Assembly (NCBI RefSeq): GCF_016859285.1
Contig: NC_053417.1
Coordinates: 23,811,206-23,875,205 of the forward strand
Reading direction: 5' to 3'
Source: Xiphias gladius
Taxonomy: Eukaryota; Chordata; Actinopteri; Istiophoriformes; Xiphiidae
DNA length: 64,000 nucleotides
The translations under genes and the position numbers were made by a program. The notes beneath the pieces were generated by a model. The model searched no databases. It was not told the DNA's origin and saw only the letters and a list, made by a program, of their open reading frames with translations. This document shows, in pieces, positions 38,285 through 51,078 of this stretch (position 1 is the stretch's first letter; each line of letters starts with the position of its first letter).

Positions 38285-38690
38285 TCAAAATTGAGTCATA
38301 ACCTGTATCTTACTTTCTGCCATCTTTTACCCCGACCCCGATGCGATTTTGTCATCAGGTGGGCACCCTCCTTCAGAGGTGTTCTTTCGATGATAGGCCC
38401 ACGACACCTCCAGAGGGCTCGTCGGCAACACCTGACATCCCAGGTGCGCCCCCCTCTGCTTGTACCCCTTGTTATCCTGATGCCATTGATGTTATCTCAG
38501 GGCCGAGGTGGTGTCTTTCCCCTTGATCCGGAGCCACCAGCTTGTCTGTTCAGTAGCACTGGAGAGGGCTTTGATGGCTTGACGATGGGCTTGGCCTCGG
38601 ATCCCCATTTCCTTAAGCAGCCTAGTAGTTGACTTGCCTATGAAGCCTCTGCAGCCGACTTCAACTGTGCAAACCTTAGAATAGCTAGAA
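38285..38690 (-). mobile_element. Decayed retroelement-like ORF fragment
   Basis: The minus strand encodes VEVGCRGFIGKSTTRLL, then KEMGIRGQAHRQAIKALS, then EQTSWWLRIK, followed by a stop and degraded coding-like sequence. VEVGCRGF followed by a WLWIKR-like end is a pattern I associate with the ends of fish retrotransposon-derived ORFs. No reverse transcriptase core is present. Confidence 0.4.
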
Positions 38691-40222
38691 ATGTATCATT
38701 TCCACGAAAACAGCTTTTGAAATTTGCAGTAACTACAAAGCAGACCTTTTAGAGCCCAAAGTGAAACCTAATATCTGCACTTTGACTGTGTTGTCACTGC
38801 ATTCTGGCGTTGTATTACTACCCAGGGTGTGGTCACTTCACTCTTCCTCAAAACAGAGATTAGTAATCACAGAAAGTTTTAGGGTTTTAATGCGACAGTG
38901 TAATAGATATAAAAGCTGTTAAACCTCAATGTTATGCCTTTTATTGCTTGATTATTAATTACTGTCACTGACCTTATATAAAACCTCCAAAAACCCGTTA
39001 AGATATTAATGTTACACTCTGTTTGGACAATCAAAAGGGAAAACACAGTCTTCAAAAATCAAATAGAAAATTCTCAGTTTTCACAGGTCTCTTGTATATT
39101 TAAACTAATGAGCCAGTTTACTAAATTCATCTTTCAATAAATACATTTTGAATGTGTGATTTAAATGTAGCAAATGTCAAATAACATGAACTCCGCCAGA
39201 GTCAGAGGTCACAAGGACGGTGTTCACTGCTACTCTGCTAAGCTGGGCTAGTTAGCATTTAGCAGGACCGGCTGATCTGGTGTTCCTTTTTTTACTATCC
39301 ATGATGATCTAAGATGTGCCTGTGTGTGGTATAAAATTACCAAAATCTTGAAGCATCAAAATAGATTTTTCAATTCCAGGAAACGGGAAAAAAAGGTAAA
39401 TTAGCTTTAGCTAAGGCTATCTCACCAGCTAGCCTTAATTAGACACACTGGATTCACTGCACTCCACTGTTTCAATGCTAACCCTGTTGGTGCTACTTTT
39501 AAATCACATACTCAAATGTAATAAATTGTAAATTATTTTTATTATATTGATTTAAATATAACTATTAATAGTACAGATAGAAACTTACCCCCGTGATTCC
39601 TATAAGCTATGGACCATTAAACTAAAGTTAATTTTCTTAAACAAACTAGTTAAAATGGATAATATAGCTGAGAGATCAGATTTTGTTGGTAGATATACGG
39701 CTTTTTTAGGCAGTGTGTTTGGTTTCTACGGCAGTGATTTCTGCTGGGTAAAGTATTCAGCGTATAAACACAGAAAATGAAAGCATTCTTTCTATCTGTT
39801 TTACACAACACTTTTCTCTCTTACATGCTTCCGTGATTACCGCCCTGTGTCCGTGAGGACAGTGTAGAAGCTTTATCAGTGGACAACAACATCCAGTCTT
39901 ACTGAATCACACAACACAAAGTCTTAGTTTGTCTTTTTCCATTTCATGTCTGTTAATAGCCACTGTTTTAATAATAACATATTATTGACACAAAAAAGAG
40001 ACAACGCATTATGCAAATATTTATTCTTTTGTTGAATTCATGCTGATTTTGTCCAGAAATAATAATAATGCTCTCATTGCTCACACAAGGGATTCATGCA
40101 GTATGTTGAACATTCTCCACGCATTCGTCAGACTCCGAATAAATAAGCATCTCTCACTGTTATTACACTGAATCACTGTGCAGGATAAGGTTCGTGTTGA
40201 GTTCCTGCTGACGCCTGGTGGC

Positions 40223-43200
40223 TCAGTCGTCACACTGCATCCAATGTGTGGCGATGCTTAGAGGGTAGGCCTTCTCCACTGCCTGGTGGTTCTGGTTTAA
40301 ACGCCAGTACCGTGTGCCTTTGAACATGTATATATGACCATCTGTCCATGTTAATGCAGCATCAGTATTGCTGGGTGCCCCGTGGAAGAGCTGCTCAATA
40401 GGTTTGGGATAGGAACGGAAGTCTGTTGGACCGGTTTCATCCCACTGCCAGTATCCAGATCCCTAGCACAAGAAATACATTATTTTCCTGAAGCTGTATA
40501 TTCAACAAAAAAATCATATGGCACAAAATAAATTGAAGCAAATTTTATCTTTGGCACTCACTTTGAAAAATAGCAGTTTTTTGTGCTTATTGAAGTACAA
40601 GGCTGAGTCAATATTTGCAGGGATATTGGACAAGCGTTTGGGGAAGCCGTGGTCAAGTTTGAAGCCTGTGTATCTCCATACTTTGTCTTCTGTGACAGAA
40701 CATTTGGAGGAAAGAAAAGTAAAAACTGCAGTGACACTGAGGATAATTTTCTGAGCTTTCTAAACTGTTCAGATCCTGCCAGCATTGTACACCATGCCCC
40801 TGTGAGAAATTTTGAAACTATAAAATGAATCCACCTTTCAGAAAATAGGACTTGCCAGTCCACTGAGAGTGAACAGCTGCATTGAGGCTCCCCGGCAGCT
40901 CCTTCCACAGTGCAGAGATCAGAATGGGAGAGTTGTAGCCAGAGCTGGACACTGTCCACACGTATTGACCACTGAAAACATATGTCTTACGCAAAGGACC
41001 TACAGGGACACGATGCAGGAGAAAAAATATCAGTAGATACATTTCCCTGTAGGAGGAAATTACTGAACAAGTTTTTTTTTTTTTTTTTGAGTGCATTGTG
41101 ACTGGATCAGATTCTTTATACCCAGCATAACTGCATCCAATGTGGCCTTGCAAGGATCTGCAATAACTCCTCCTGGCAGTGGCTGACTTGGATTTTTGGA
41201 TGGAAGAGTACTCTCTGGCTTTCCTAAAAACAGACAAAACTGTACGTTGCATAACTTATACTTCAAAGAGCATGCACGTCTTAGCAGTGTAATGTTTTTC
41301 CGACGATACCATATAAAGCCTGGATCCCTCGTATGTCATCTGGATGCAACTTGAAGTCTGAGCGGTATCCGTTGTACACAGGTGCCATGAGTGCATTGTA
41401 GTACTGTGAGTGGCCCAGGCCAAGAGCATGGCCAATCTCATGGGCTGCAACAATCCTCAGGTTGGAGCCGTGGCTCTTCCCTTCTGTCCACAGTTCGTCT
41501 CCGTCAAAGTGCACAATGCCTGACATGGGGGCATCAGCGTGGGCCAAAACACGCCCTGAAGATAAAAGCAAGAACTCGGATACTGCATCATCTCATTTAC
41601 ACCAGCCAATGTTTTAAGTGTCACTGAGATCACAGAACGTTCACAAAAGTTTGAGAGTATTAGCTTGTTTGAGTTTAACACCAGTTTTTATGATAAAATT
41701 GCTCCTACCACGTCCGTCGAAGGGAACTGGACATGTCTTATCTTTTCTGTGAAAGGAGATTTTGATGTCTGCTCTTCCCCGTTGCAACTCCCTGAACCTT
41801 AAAGGTGACACGTCACTCCAGTACTTAAACGCATTCTGGATGGCCAAGCGGGTCTTTCCCAGACCCAAGTCAGGAGTGTAATTATAGATGTGGTAGGTCA
41901 GCATCTTCTTACGCCAGTAACCTGTTCAATTAGGAAACGTTTGTGTCACTCATCTTTTTTTTTTTTTTTTAGATATTTTTACACACGTTATGCACGTTAT
42001 CAAGAATCTGAATATGTAATATGACCCCAATTACTCACCCATAACTCGATAATTGAGAGATTTGTTATTGAAAGAGTCCCCTACACCACACCGAGGTTTG
42101 TTCATTATTGCCAGTGTGGCTGAATCTAGTTTTCCTGATATAGGCAGGTTTGTCACTTGCTGAAAGATTCTGACACACAAAGAAGATCATACGATATTTG
42201 TACTGATTCAAATAAACAAACAAACCTGGAGTAAAGGTAAAAACAGACTTTCACAAATTAGATGAAATACAGTCACCTCGCGGCTTCAGCTATTGCCTCA
42301 GGTAGATGGTTGTGTCCTTTACTGTCCAGTGGCATGTGCAGATAACCATACTTCCTTAAATACGCCTGAAGAGAGAGAAGACATCTTAAAAGTGGTGAAA
42401 GACGTAATCAGATTATGTACTACTAAGTATCAGCAACATAATGTACTCATAAAGTACTCATTATGCAGAATGGCCCCTGTCAGTGTAATATAATTATATT
42501 ATGGGATCATTATTATTAATGCATTAACATATAACCAGTACTTAAATGTTGTAATTGCTTGTGGAACTGATTTGAACAACTTTATATAATGTTAGGTGTT
42601 TTAATCTACACCAATGCAACCTTATTAGACTGATCATACGTTTTATATGTCAAATTTTAATCTGTAAAGCAACTAGCAACTATATGTGACAAAAAAAATG
42701 CATGCATGGATGAGTGTAGAAAGCCATTTCATTGATCTCTAATCAAGACATCAATGCCTCAACTAAGTTCTTGCACTTGTTTTTCAAGATGCTAACCTTT
42801 GTCAGTGGTACCATCGCAGTGTTATTGGGCGGAATGGTCGGTGTTATTAGCAGCACCACGCCGCTAATTTCTTGCAACAATACTTTTCCTCAACAACCCT
42901 GAGAAGTAATTCTAGCCAGTATCATCCAAAGATGTTCGTGATCCATGTGAACCATCCCAGTGAAACAAACAAGATCACAATAATTTGTATAATGATTAAC
43001 AAGTGAAAAAACTCTCTTTCCTTTCTGCAAAACAAAATAATATGGACAGTATTCTTTATATTTTCTGTTGCCCAAAATGCACCATAAAATTATATCTGAT
43101 TAGTCTATAATCCTCATCAGTGTCATTAGTTAGCTTTAAACAATTAAAAATCCAGCTGCTGTGGAACTCGTAGTAGAATCAAAATCAGATGAAGACTCAA

Positions 43201-43473
43201 AATTATGGACAACCTTTAGTTAGGTACTGTTTCCAAGTCATTTTCTCTGCAATTTGTATGATAAACTTCTTAAAAGTCTTAAACTCAGAGGCTTCTATTT
43301 CTACAACAATATTTTAAGTGATGTTTCGGCATTTTCAGTTTTCCGCATTTTCTTACCACCGCTTCCGTAAAATCTTCTCTGCTCAGGGCAATAGATGAAG
43401 CTGTTGTCATCAAAACGAGAAGCAACGTTAACTCCGGTCTGTATCCCATTTTCCTGTTTAGGTCTTTTTCCAT
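40223..43473 (-). CDS. mmp19: Matrix metalloproteinase-19, 9 exons
   Basis: Secreted zinc endopeptidase of the extracellular matrix. Exons, 5' to 3' on the minus strand: 43473-43357, 42365-42277, 42169-42039, 41921-41709, 41555-41310, 41223-41122, 40999-40835, 40689-40562, 40462-40223; all junctions are GT/AG and in phase. Two in-frame ATGs, at 43473 (475 aa) and 43449 (467 aa), both have good context; the shorter gives a standard signal peptide ([12 protein letters not shown] core). Using the 467-aa numbering: propeptide with cysteine switch PRCGVGD (C88), basic WRKK before the catalytic domain (about 107-110), zinc site [11 protein letters not shown] at 214-224 with E215 as catalytic base, Met-turn ALMAPVY at 230-236, a proline-rich hinge, and a C-terminal hemopexin domain of four blades (e.g. 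[29 protein letters not shown]). [17 protein letters not shown].. and GSGYWQWDE are MMP19-like. Ends in TGA; a possible poly(A) signal is at 40020-40025 (minus strand). It converges on tmem198b. Confidence 0.95.
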
Positions 43474-46400
43474 TACATTGAAGTAAAAAAATTTCCCAAT
43501 TGGATCCAAGTTGACCTTTTCAATTGATAAACAAGATCTGAATCTTTTCTAAGCATCACTGAAGACTGCAGATCCTCCATGTACATCCATCTTCTGTGTA
43601 TTAGTCCTTCTGGGGTCCCTGTATCAGACGTGAACCTGGTGTCTTAGTTTAGGGATTCAGTTTTTATACCATCAAGTGTCGGTTCAGGTCCTGCCTCAAA
43701 ACCACGTAATAAGCCTTTATAAGGAATGTGCGGACGACAAAAAACAATACATGTTTCAGACACTAACGCCTTCTTACACCATCATTTAGAGCCATTTGTC
43801 TCAAAGTGTTTAAGAATAACTTCCGAGTAATGTTATTTACGTCAAAGGAAGCAAATAAATGAAGGATTAGCCGTTGAAGAGAAGATTAGCTACCCACTAT
43901 CTATTAAACATGACGGCTTATGTCATTGTGGTGAAAAGAAAAATCATTCTTGATATTCAATTAAGCTCTAATATTTTGTGACTGGATTATTTTCCAGACA
44001 TGGGTCAGATGTACCACAAATACTCCTGCTCTAGCTCAATTATGATTTATGAAACATGTTCCCCATAAAATCCGAGCATTCTTTACTCTATGGTTCCAGC
44101 TCTGTGAAGAAAACAACTAACCACACTTCCTCCATGAGACAACAGTTAATCATGCTGTTCTCAACTGAGAAGCCCTTTCAAGGCAAAACAATGACGCCCC
44201 CGTGTAACCACTGTTTCAAATCATCTTCTGAATGGAGACAGAGTACACCTCCTTCTCGGCTTTAACATTGTGGAACACAGCCCATAAAAAGGGGAGTGGA
44301 AAGATGGGTAAGACACCCGGCTCACACATGCTTTAAACAGTGACTTACTACATTTAACAATTATTTTAATCCCAATACACTGGACAGGCCCAGTATTTTT
44401 ACCAGCAGAGGGCATACATTATTAACATCATTTATTAAGAGCCAAGGGGCTATCATGCCCTGTAGCACCTTGTAGCACAAACCCTTCCTCCTTTGGAAAC
44501 TTAAACGGAATTGATTATTATTGATTTGAGTATACTTGCTCCAGCAAGATCAGCCAAACTGTAAAAAAACAAAACAAAACCATAAAACCATATATATATT
44601 TATACGGCATAAATACACTCGCTTGTTAGTTTATTAGATACAACTAGCTAAAACAAATGCAGTCTGTAATACAACAGTCCTGCAGTAAATCCTAGCTTCA
44701 TGAAGGTTTCAGCGTTCAGTTTTTGTTGAAACTGCGTTAAAGAGGCGTTAATTCGAATGTATGGCCATTTTGGAAGATGCAGTCTGTGGTGCTGTAGAAC
44801 TGCACAGGTGTTTCCATCATTTTGTCCACCCCGTTCAAATCAATGCGGGTAGGCTGAACAACAGACAAACCGCTATGTAAAATGCAATACAGTTCCACAC
44901 TGCACCACAACAACGGCAGTCTGCAAAATGATCCTTCGATTCGTTGAATCGACATCTCTTTAACACACTTTCAACATAAACTGAACATTAGAAGCTTAAT
45001 GAGGGAGGATTTACTGCAGGACTGCTGAAATTTAGCCAGGTGTTCCTAATAAACTGACAAGTGAGTGTGAACTATGCTAAAATAAGCTTGATTTTTGAGT
45101 GTGCTGCTTTTCGAAGTGGTTGAAATTAAAATTAAACTTCTGTAAACTGCGTCTGGAGGCAGCTCTAGAAAGATGTCAGAAACCAAATAATTAATTTTTG
45201 GAAAAACATTTTGCAATTATTTGTGAAGTGCAATCAGCTGTGGTTTTTCTAAAGTCGCAGTTTAATTTATATAGCATACTATAATGGCAAGTATATATTG
45301 CATACAATTAATATATGTGTATCGAATCAGCACACAGAATTTAACTCCAAGGGAAACTCCACCAACTTTCTAGCCAAAGCTTTTGTTACAGAGTGTAGAG
45401 TTTAAAAGACACGGGCATTTACCAGGCAGGGAGGGTCTAGCCAAAGTTACTCCTGAATTGCTTTATGGTAAACGTAGGATCCAGTGGTTTGGGGGCATCA
45501 CCCCTACGTGGGACTAAAAAAAAAAAAAAATCAGGATATCTCAGGCTCCACTGCTTCCATTTCAACTATTCTATTTTTGATCCGTCTTTTGTGACTTTAT
45601 GAAAATGCAAAACTAATACGCCGGAGTTTCCCCTTCCGTTCCGTGGTGCCTGACAGGGTCAACTCAGGGCACGAAACTGCCTTTACTCTAAAAGCTGCCC
45701 ATACATCTTATTGTCTGTTGGTTTCTACTGAAGACATACAGCAAATCTCTAACAAACAGGTCACAAATGTATGGTTTCAATTTTTTGAAAAGGATCAGTC
45801 ATTTCAGCTGGGCACTGTAGTTTTTAGCAAACTCTACTCAAACAAGAGCAAATAGTGCATTTGTTGGACTGAATGCATGCGCATTTGGGCAACTCTCAGC
45901 TGTGGATCAACACACATTAGGGTTTACAGTGAGTATTTAAAGAAGCAGGACGGTGTATGTGGGAATCACCTCAGAGTAACTACAGTGCCCTTGTTCATTA
46001 TAACAGAAGGAACATGTCATTCGGGGCAACAGCGTGGGTCATTGATGTGTTTTTAATCATTTTTGGAAAACAATGGAGCTCTAAGGCGCAGAGGCACAAG
46101 CTATATCAGGCTTTGGCTGCACAGACAATACTTGTTGGTAGGATAAATTCATTGCTGGTCTTGAACTTTTTATGGGATTTGTTGACGACAAGTCAAAAAT
46201 GCAACATCACCAGCCTCATCCTTTAAGTGCGTAACTTGTTTCCAAGATACCCCAATGACACCCAAATACAGTTGTTTTTTTTCTACAAATTTACATCCTG
46301 CCTTCCAAAATAACTCCCCAGTTAATCATCTACAACTAAAAAGCAATATGAGATAAACATTTCATCCAGCATGGAGCTTTAATTCATGTAATGACTGTAT

Positions 46401-46903
46401 AGACTCAACATTAGTGTGACTACAGGAGGCCATCCAATCATTGACAAAAATGTTCAAGCAGAAAGGTCAACAAACTATATTTTCTTCAACAGAATTTTTT
46501 TTTTCTTTCATTTTATATATAAGTGATACTGATGCTATGAAAGGTAGAAAATGGAAACGACAGACGTGCACAAGACAACTCACAATGAGGTCCTTAGAGA
46601 TATTTATAAATGAATGGCCGAGCCAATACAAGTATATGAGCAGGAGTCATAATGTTATTGAGAGGTTTGAATTCTAGACAACAGGCTTGTCAGTTCTGAG
46701 AAGATGTGGCGCCTGCAACGTAGACATCCTGTCGTTCTCTGCTTGAACGGCGCTGAGACTGTGTTCACTTCCAAAGTCCATGATGAATATCAAATAGGTA
46801 GAATATGTTTAATGGAAGCTATGATCACAAAGCTGCAAAGGTCCCTTCCCTGTCTTTCAGTGTGTAATTTGTATGTTCAGTCTGTCTGACTCTTCTGCTG
46901 TCC
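43474..46903. other. Region between mmp19 and pym1
   Basis: Contains the mmp19 promoter side, the family E palindrome, and AT-rich sequence. From about 45340 to 46390 the text (AAACTCCACCAACTTTCTAG, CAACACACATTAGGGTTTAC) resembles a dispersed fish repeat, but I cannot define its ends. Confidence 0.45.
44616..45067. mobile_element. Palindromic element (family E), copy 2
   Basis: Left end CACTCGCTTGTTAGTTTATT and right end AATAAACTGACAAGTGAGTG are inverted copies. Internal inverted pairs include CAGTCCTGCAGTAAATCCT and its complement GGATTTACTGCAGGACTG, and GCAGTCTGTGGTGC with its complement near 44890-44930. About 452 bp, upstream of mmp19. Confidence 0.65.
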
Positions 46904-46909
46904 TTTATT
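46904..46909 (-). promoter_or_regulatory. Poly(A) signal immediately after the pym1 stop codon
   Basis: Read on the minus strand, TGA (46915-46913) is followed by three bases and then AATAAA. If used, the 3' UTR would be only about 20-35 nt long. Other hexamers further downstream could be used instead. Confidence 0.45.
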
Positions 46910-46912
46910 GCT

Positions 46913-49900
46913 TCAAGAATCACACTCGAGCTGCCGTAACTCATCTTGCAAGGCCTTTGCCCGACCCAGCTTTTCCAACTGATCCTTTGTCGGTTGTTTT
47001 ATTTCCCCTGAGTCCACTTTCTGCTGCAATTCCTCAACTTGTCGCAGCTTCTTTTTCAGGTTTTTGATCTTCTTGGCCTTTTCGGCTGCCGCTCCTGATG
47101 AGTCATCGGGAGGTGACACAGAAGCTGGCGCTGCCATCTTGTTTGAAGACTCACCGCCCTCTGAAATGGACACATTCTCGACGGCGTCGCTCACCTCTTC
47201 CACATCCGCATCTCCATCCTGGCCCTGGTGCTGCTGCTGTTTTCGTTTTTCTTTACGCTTCATGTTGCGTTTGGCCGACTTTGAGAGACCGGCTGCCTCA
47301 CTGTCTGCACAACCAGGGATCTTTTGCTGCTGCTGCTGCTGCTGCTTTGGTGGAGCTGCCTCAGACGGGTTCAGGCCAGGTGGCAGGTCTGGTTTGCTCT
47401 TGAAAAACTTGACATACTTGTTTTCATAGCTAAGACAGCAAGAAAGAGAAAGTTAAGTGAGAGGATAAAAATCATAAATGTTCATGTGTACTCAAAGCAT
47501 ATTAGTCATTTCTAAAGAATATTGGACAATTCTGATCGTTCAGAGATACCTACTTGTTGCAATCCCTTACTGTTTTTCAGGGCTGCAGCTATCTATTATC
47601 TTCATTATCGATTAATCTGCTTGTTACAGTATGTCTTCCATTAACTGATTAATCATTTAATCCATAAAATGTCAAAAATAACCAAAAGTTCTTGTTATAA
47701 CCTTCCAAAGCCCAAGGAGGCATCTTCAAATGTCATCTTTTGTTCGACCCTCAGTCCAAATCCCAAAGATATTCAGTTTACTATTATATTGTATATGATG
47801 AAGAAAAGCATCAAATTCCTACATTTGAGAAGCTGGAATCAGCAAAAAGTTTGCATTTTCCCCTAAAAAATTACTAAAAAGATGATTTGATAATCAAAAT
47901 AGTTGCCTATTAATTTTCTATCAATCGACAAATCACTTACTCGTCTAATCAATGCAGCTCTACTGATTTCACAAGAAGATTATGATTTATGGTGTAGGGA
48001 AAGAGGTAGTGCACTTACACTGGGACTTCCTCCTGGGGGACATAGCCATCCTTCACCCGCCTCGGCTTCCTCCATGTTCCATCAGGTCGCTGAGTAGCAG
48101 CAATATATTTCCCTGAAGAGCAGGTACAACAATTTAAGGAATACCGACATATCTGCATGAATAAACCTGAAAATATTAAGAAATGTCAATGCCTTTTGTC
48201 AACTGTGGGCTGGATTTGGCTGTTATCAAGATGCAGTAAATAGCTCAGTGCTCACTAGATCCCTTTGGAGGACTGTCAAACGGAGGCAATATTTTTAATG
48301 TATTTAAATACGAGACTTGCACTCTGAGCAACATCGCCTGTTACGATACTTTCTTTTTTACTAGCATTAATATTCTCCACTCCTTTTATTGTTGCTCTGC
48401 ATGGTTATAAACTTCTTTCAATATTTACTTTTAATAATAATAATAACTTTAATAATTGATTCTGATAATTTATATTTCTATATTATTTTTTAGGGTAACA
48501 ACGTAATGTCTATCCAAAGAATACAGATTAAAAATGGCCTTTTTAGTGGACTCTGGCCATTTGCACTTATTAATGTGTATTGTTCCCAATCATATCAATC
48601 AATAAATAAATTAAACAACTGGATAAAGTAAAAGCTTTGCAGCTCTGTGGCCCCATTAAGGTAATTTTTTATAAATTGTGAGTCTTACCACATCAATATA
48701 ATGCAGTGCATTTCTAAATACCAGAGCCATTTAAAACATTTTTAAACTCCAAATTACCATAAAGCTGTGTTGCTAAATATCAGCTGAAATTGCACTTAAT
48801 GGCTGGAATGCAATTGCTCTCTGGGAGATGACCTTACTGAACGTTATTGCAGCAGGACAGGAAATTTAGGGTCAACCTGAAACTAACACTCTCTTGTGTG
48901 ACAGTTTTGAATAGTTCTGCATATGGACCAAAACTAAATTTAAAAAAATTAAAATACATGAGTCAACAGTGGACACTGGGCCGACATGATGATGTTGAGG
49001 TACATTAATATGTCCTGTCAATAGAAATATTTTATATGTAGGATTGTAGGATATTATTTGATATATATATATTTTAAGTGTAGAATAGTGTACAATAATA
49101 TGTGTATTTACTGCAGCACTTCTGAACCAGACTTTTCTTAGATTTAATAAGTAACATAATGTTGGCTTCTTCCACTTTTATTACACACTGAAACAATAAA
49201 GACAGCAAGGTGTTGTAGTGCAGTCTTGAAGGGGCTGCTATAAGTTTTGCAAACCACCAACTGTCTATTGTCATACTGTTTATGCATGCAACAACTACAC
49301 CCTCAATATCTCTTGGTATATAATACAAGTGGATCCCAACGTGGGGGCCTGGTCCAAGGGGTCTCAATACAAACCTAAGGGATCATGAGATGATTGAAAA
49401 GTTAGGAAAGTTACACAAATTATGTTTTAGACATTTCCTTCCTTTCGTTCTTTCTTGTGACATCCCTGGTAGTTTTGAAGAGTATCCAAATCAAAACACA
49501 CATAGAGGAGAAAATCACTCTTACATGGAACTAGTCACCACTGACGTTATGACCAGAAATGCTGCCTCAGTTTAAGAGGTCTTAAGGCTAAAAGGTTGGG
49601 GACAACTATACTGGACCATTTTAGGTAATATTGAGAACTAATAAGCAGGACTGCTTTAAGATAATAATCCATTTTATATACTTTTTGCATCAGTGTGATG
49701 AAGCACAGTACTGTGCAAATGTTTTAGGCACTTTAGATGTTTAGATTCTTATCCATCATGCAGTACCATCAGAGACGCATCTGATTGGTCCCAAATTCGT
49801 TCTGCTGCATGACAATGACCCCAAACATCCAGCCAGAGTCACAGAGACCTATCTTCAGTGACAAGAAGAACAAAGAGTCCTGCAACAGATGGTTTGGCCC

Positions 49901-51078
49901 CCCACAGAGCCCTTAGCTCAAAATCATGTTCATGTTGATCGAGTCAGTCTGGGATCACATGAAGAGGCCCAAGACACCGAGAGAGCCTAAATCCACAGAA
50001 CAACTCAGGCAAGTTCTCCAAGATGCTTCAAATAACTTACCTGCAAAGTAACTCGAAAAACTGTGTGCAAGTCAACCGAGGAGAACTGGTGCTGTTTTAA
50101 AGGCGAAGGGTGATCGATTTTTTCTGTTTACTGGCATTATTTTTTGACGGCATCCTCAACTTAATTTTAGCACCTTAAACTTTTGCACAGAGCTGTACCT
50201 TGATTTGCCATGCATTTAATTTGCAGGATTAGCCATAAAATACATTCATGTCTGGGTATTTTATTCATAAACACTTTCTCTACTGATTTTGCAGTGTTAT
50301 CTGTATTATGATGCATATTGATATTATGATGTGAAAATGTGATACATGATTTAATCCACATCAACCACTCCTACTTGTCTTTTCCTGGTCTTACTTTGTA
50401 AACTGTAGCTAACCATTTTCTTAACTTGTAATAAACAACTTTACCAGCTAATGTAAATGTTTTTTTTTTCTTTTTTTAGAGACCAAATAACCCTAAAAGT
50501 TACACGAAAACACCACTTTTGCACACACAAACATTTGTTAATACAAAATAAATTACATGGATCTGTGAATAAAACATCTTAGTGATTGTTTTTGTCTGAA
50601 TACTTTGCTAAAATGAACTCAGTTACAGTAGAAGAATCTAATTAACGTTAGCTGCTGGCTAATGTGGCAACTGTCTTGTCAATACACATAAAAGTAATGT
50701 GCCCAAGTAAAAATCGGCTAACCATAAAGTTGCACAACTAATAAAATAAATGTCTTCCTGGCAGCAGTATAGATATATATATATGTAAATATATATAATA
50801 CACTATTTCCACACTGATAACTAAGGACGTGCGATAGCTACATGCTAAGCTATAATGGATAGTAAAACGTTAGCCATTTCGGCTGAGATTAGCATCTGTT
50901 CGCTGCAAATCATCGTCGTTACACATGTTATTAATGTTGACAATCAAATGGAAAAGACAGACTCGGCCTCGACTGTAGTTTTTATGTTTAATGAAGAGGG
51001 TTTTTTGTTTCAGTTAGACAAAGGTCTGGCACATGCAGCAGCCTTACCAGATTCATCTGTCACATACGGGGTTGCCAT
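46913..51078 (-). CDS. pym1: PYM homologue 1, exon junction complex-associated factor (WIBG)
   Basis: Cytoplasmic factor that binds the Mago-Y14 core and the small ribosomal subunit and removes exon junction complexes from mRNA during translation. Exons: 51078-51048, 48112-48019, 47429-46913, with in-phase GT/AG junctions; 213 aa (human 204). The N-terminus [20 protein letters not shown] begins the Mago-binding region, which continues through [13 protein letters not shown] and [12 protein letters not shown]. The middle has a short polyglutamine run (six CAG and one CAA codons, lysine on both sides) and [16 protein letters not shown]. The C-terminus has [20 protein letters not shown] and a helical, charged end matching the ribosome-binding segment. 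The last exon carries most of the protein. Next gene on the same strand is mmp19, as in human 12q13.2; spats2 starts on the other strand upstream. Confidence 0.95.
47579..47973 (+). mobile_element. Family C non-autonomous element in pym1 intron 2
   Basis: Starts AGGGCTGCAGCTATCTATTA and ends TAATCAATGCAGCTCTACTG, imperfect inverted ends. It contains TTCATTATCGATTAATCTGC and ATATTCAGTTTACTATTATA. It makes up about two thirds of the 589-bp intron. Other copies: 35872, 59375 and 63237. Confidence 0.6.
49704..50198. mobile_element. Internally deleted Tc1/mariner element in pym1 intron 1
   Basis: Inverted ends: the left contains CTGTGCAAATGTTTTAGGCAC (49711-49731 in part) and the right, read in reverse, CTCTGTGCAAAAGTTTAAGGTG. 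Between them, plus-strand translation gives [18 protein letters not shown], the DNDPKH signature of Tc1-type transposases, followed by stops and a degraded VWPP.EPLAQN segment. At about 495 bp it is less than half of a full Tc1 element and cannot be active. Confidence 0.75.

Larger units (their letters stand above)
36421..40222. other. Region between convergent tmem198b and mmp19
   Basis: Holds the tmem198b 3' UTR with AATAAA at 36892, a 23-bp tandem duplication, a decayed retroelement ORF fragment on the minus strand, and a possible mmp19 poly(A) signal at 40020-40025. Nothing else is supported. Confidence 0.55.

Noticed and set aside
38291-38632. Plus-strand 113-codon frame
   Set aside because: The sensible reading is on the minus strand, as a retroelement-like fragment.
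47064-47429. Plus-strand open frames of 100-120 codons opposite pym1
   Set aside because: Antisense shadow of the real pym1 last exon; cysteine runs arise from the CAG repeat read in reverse.
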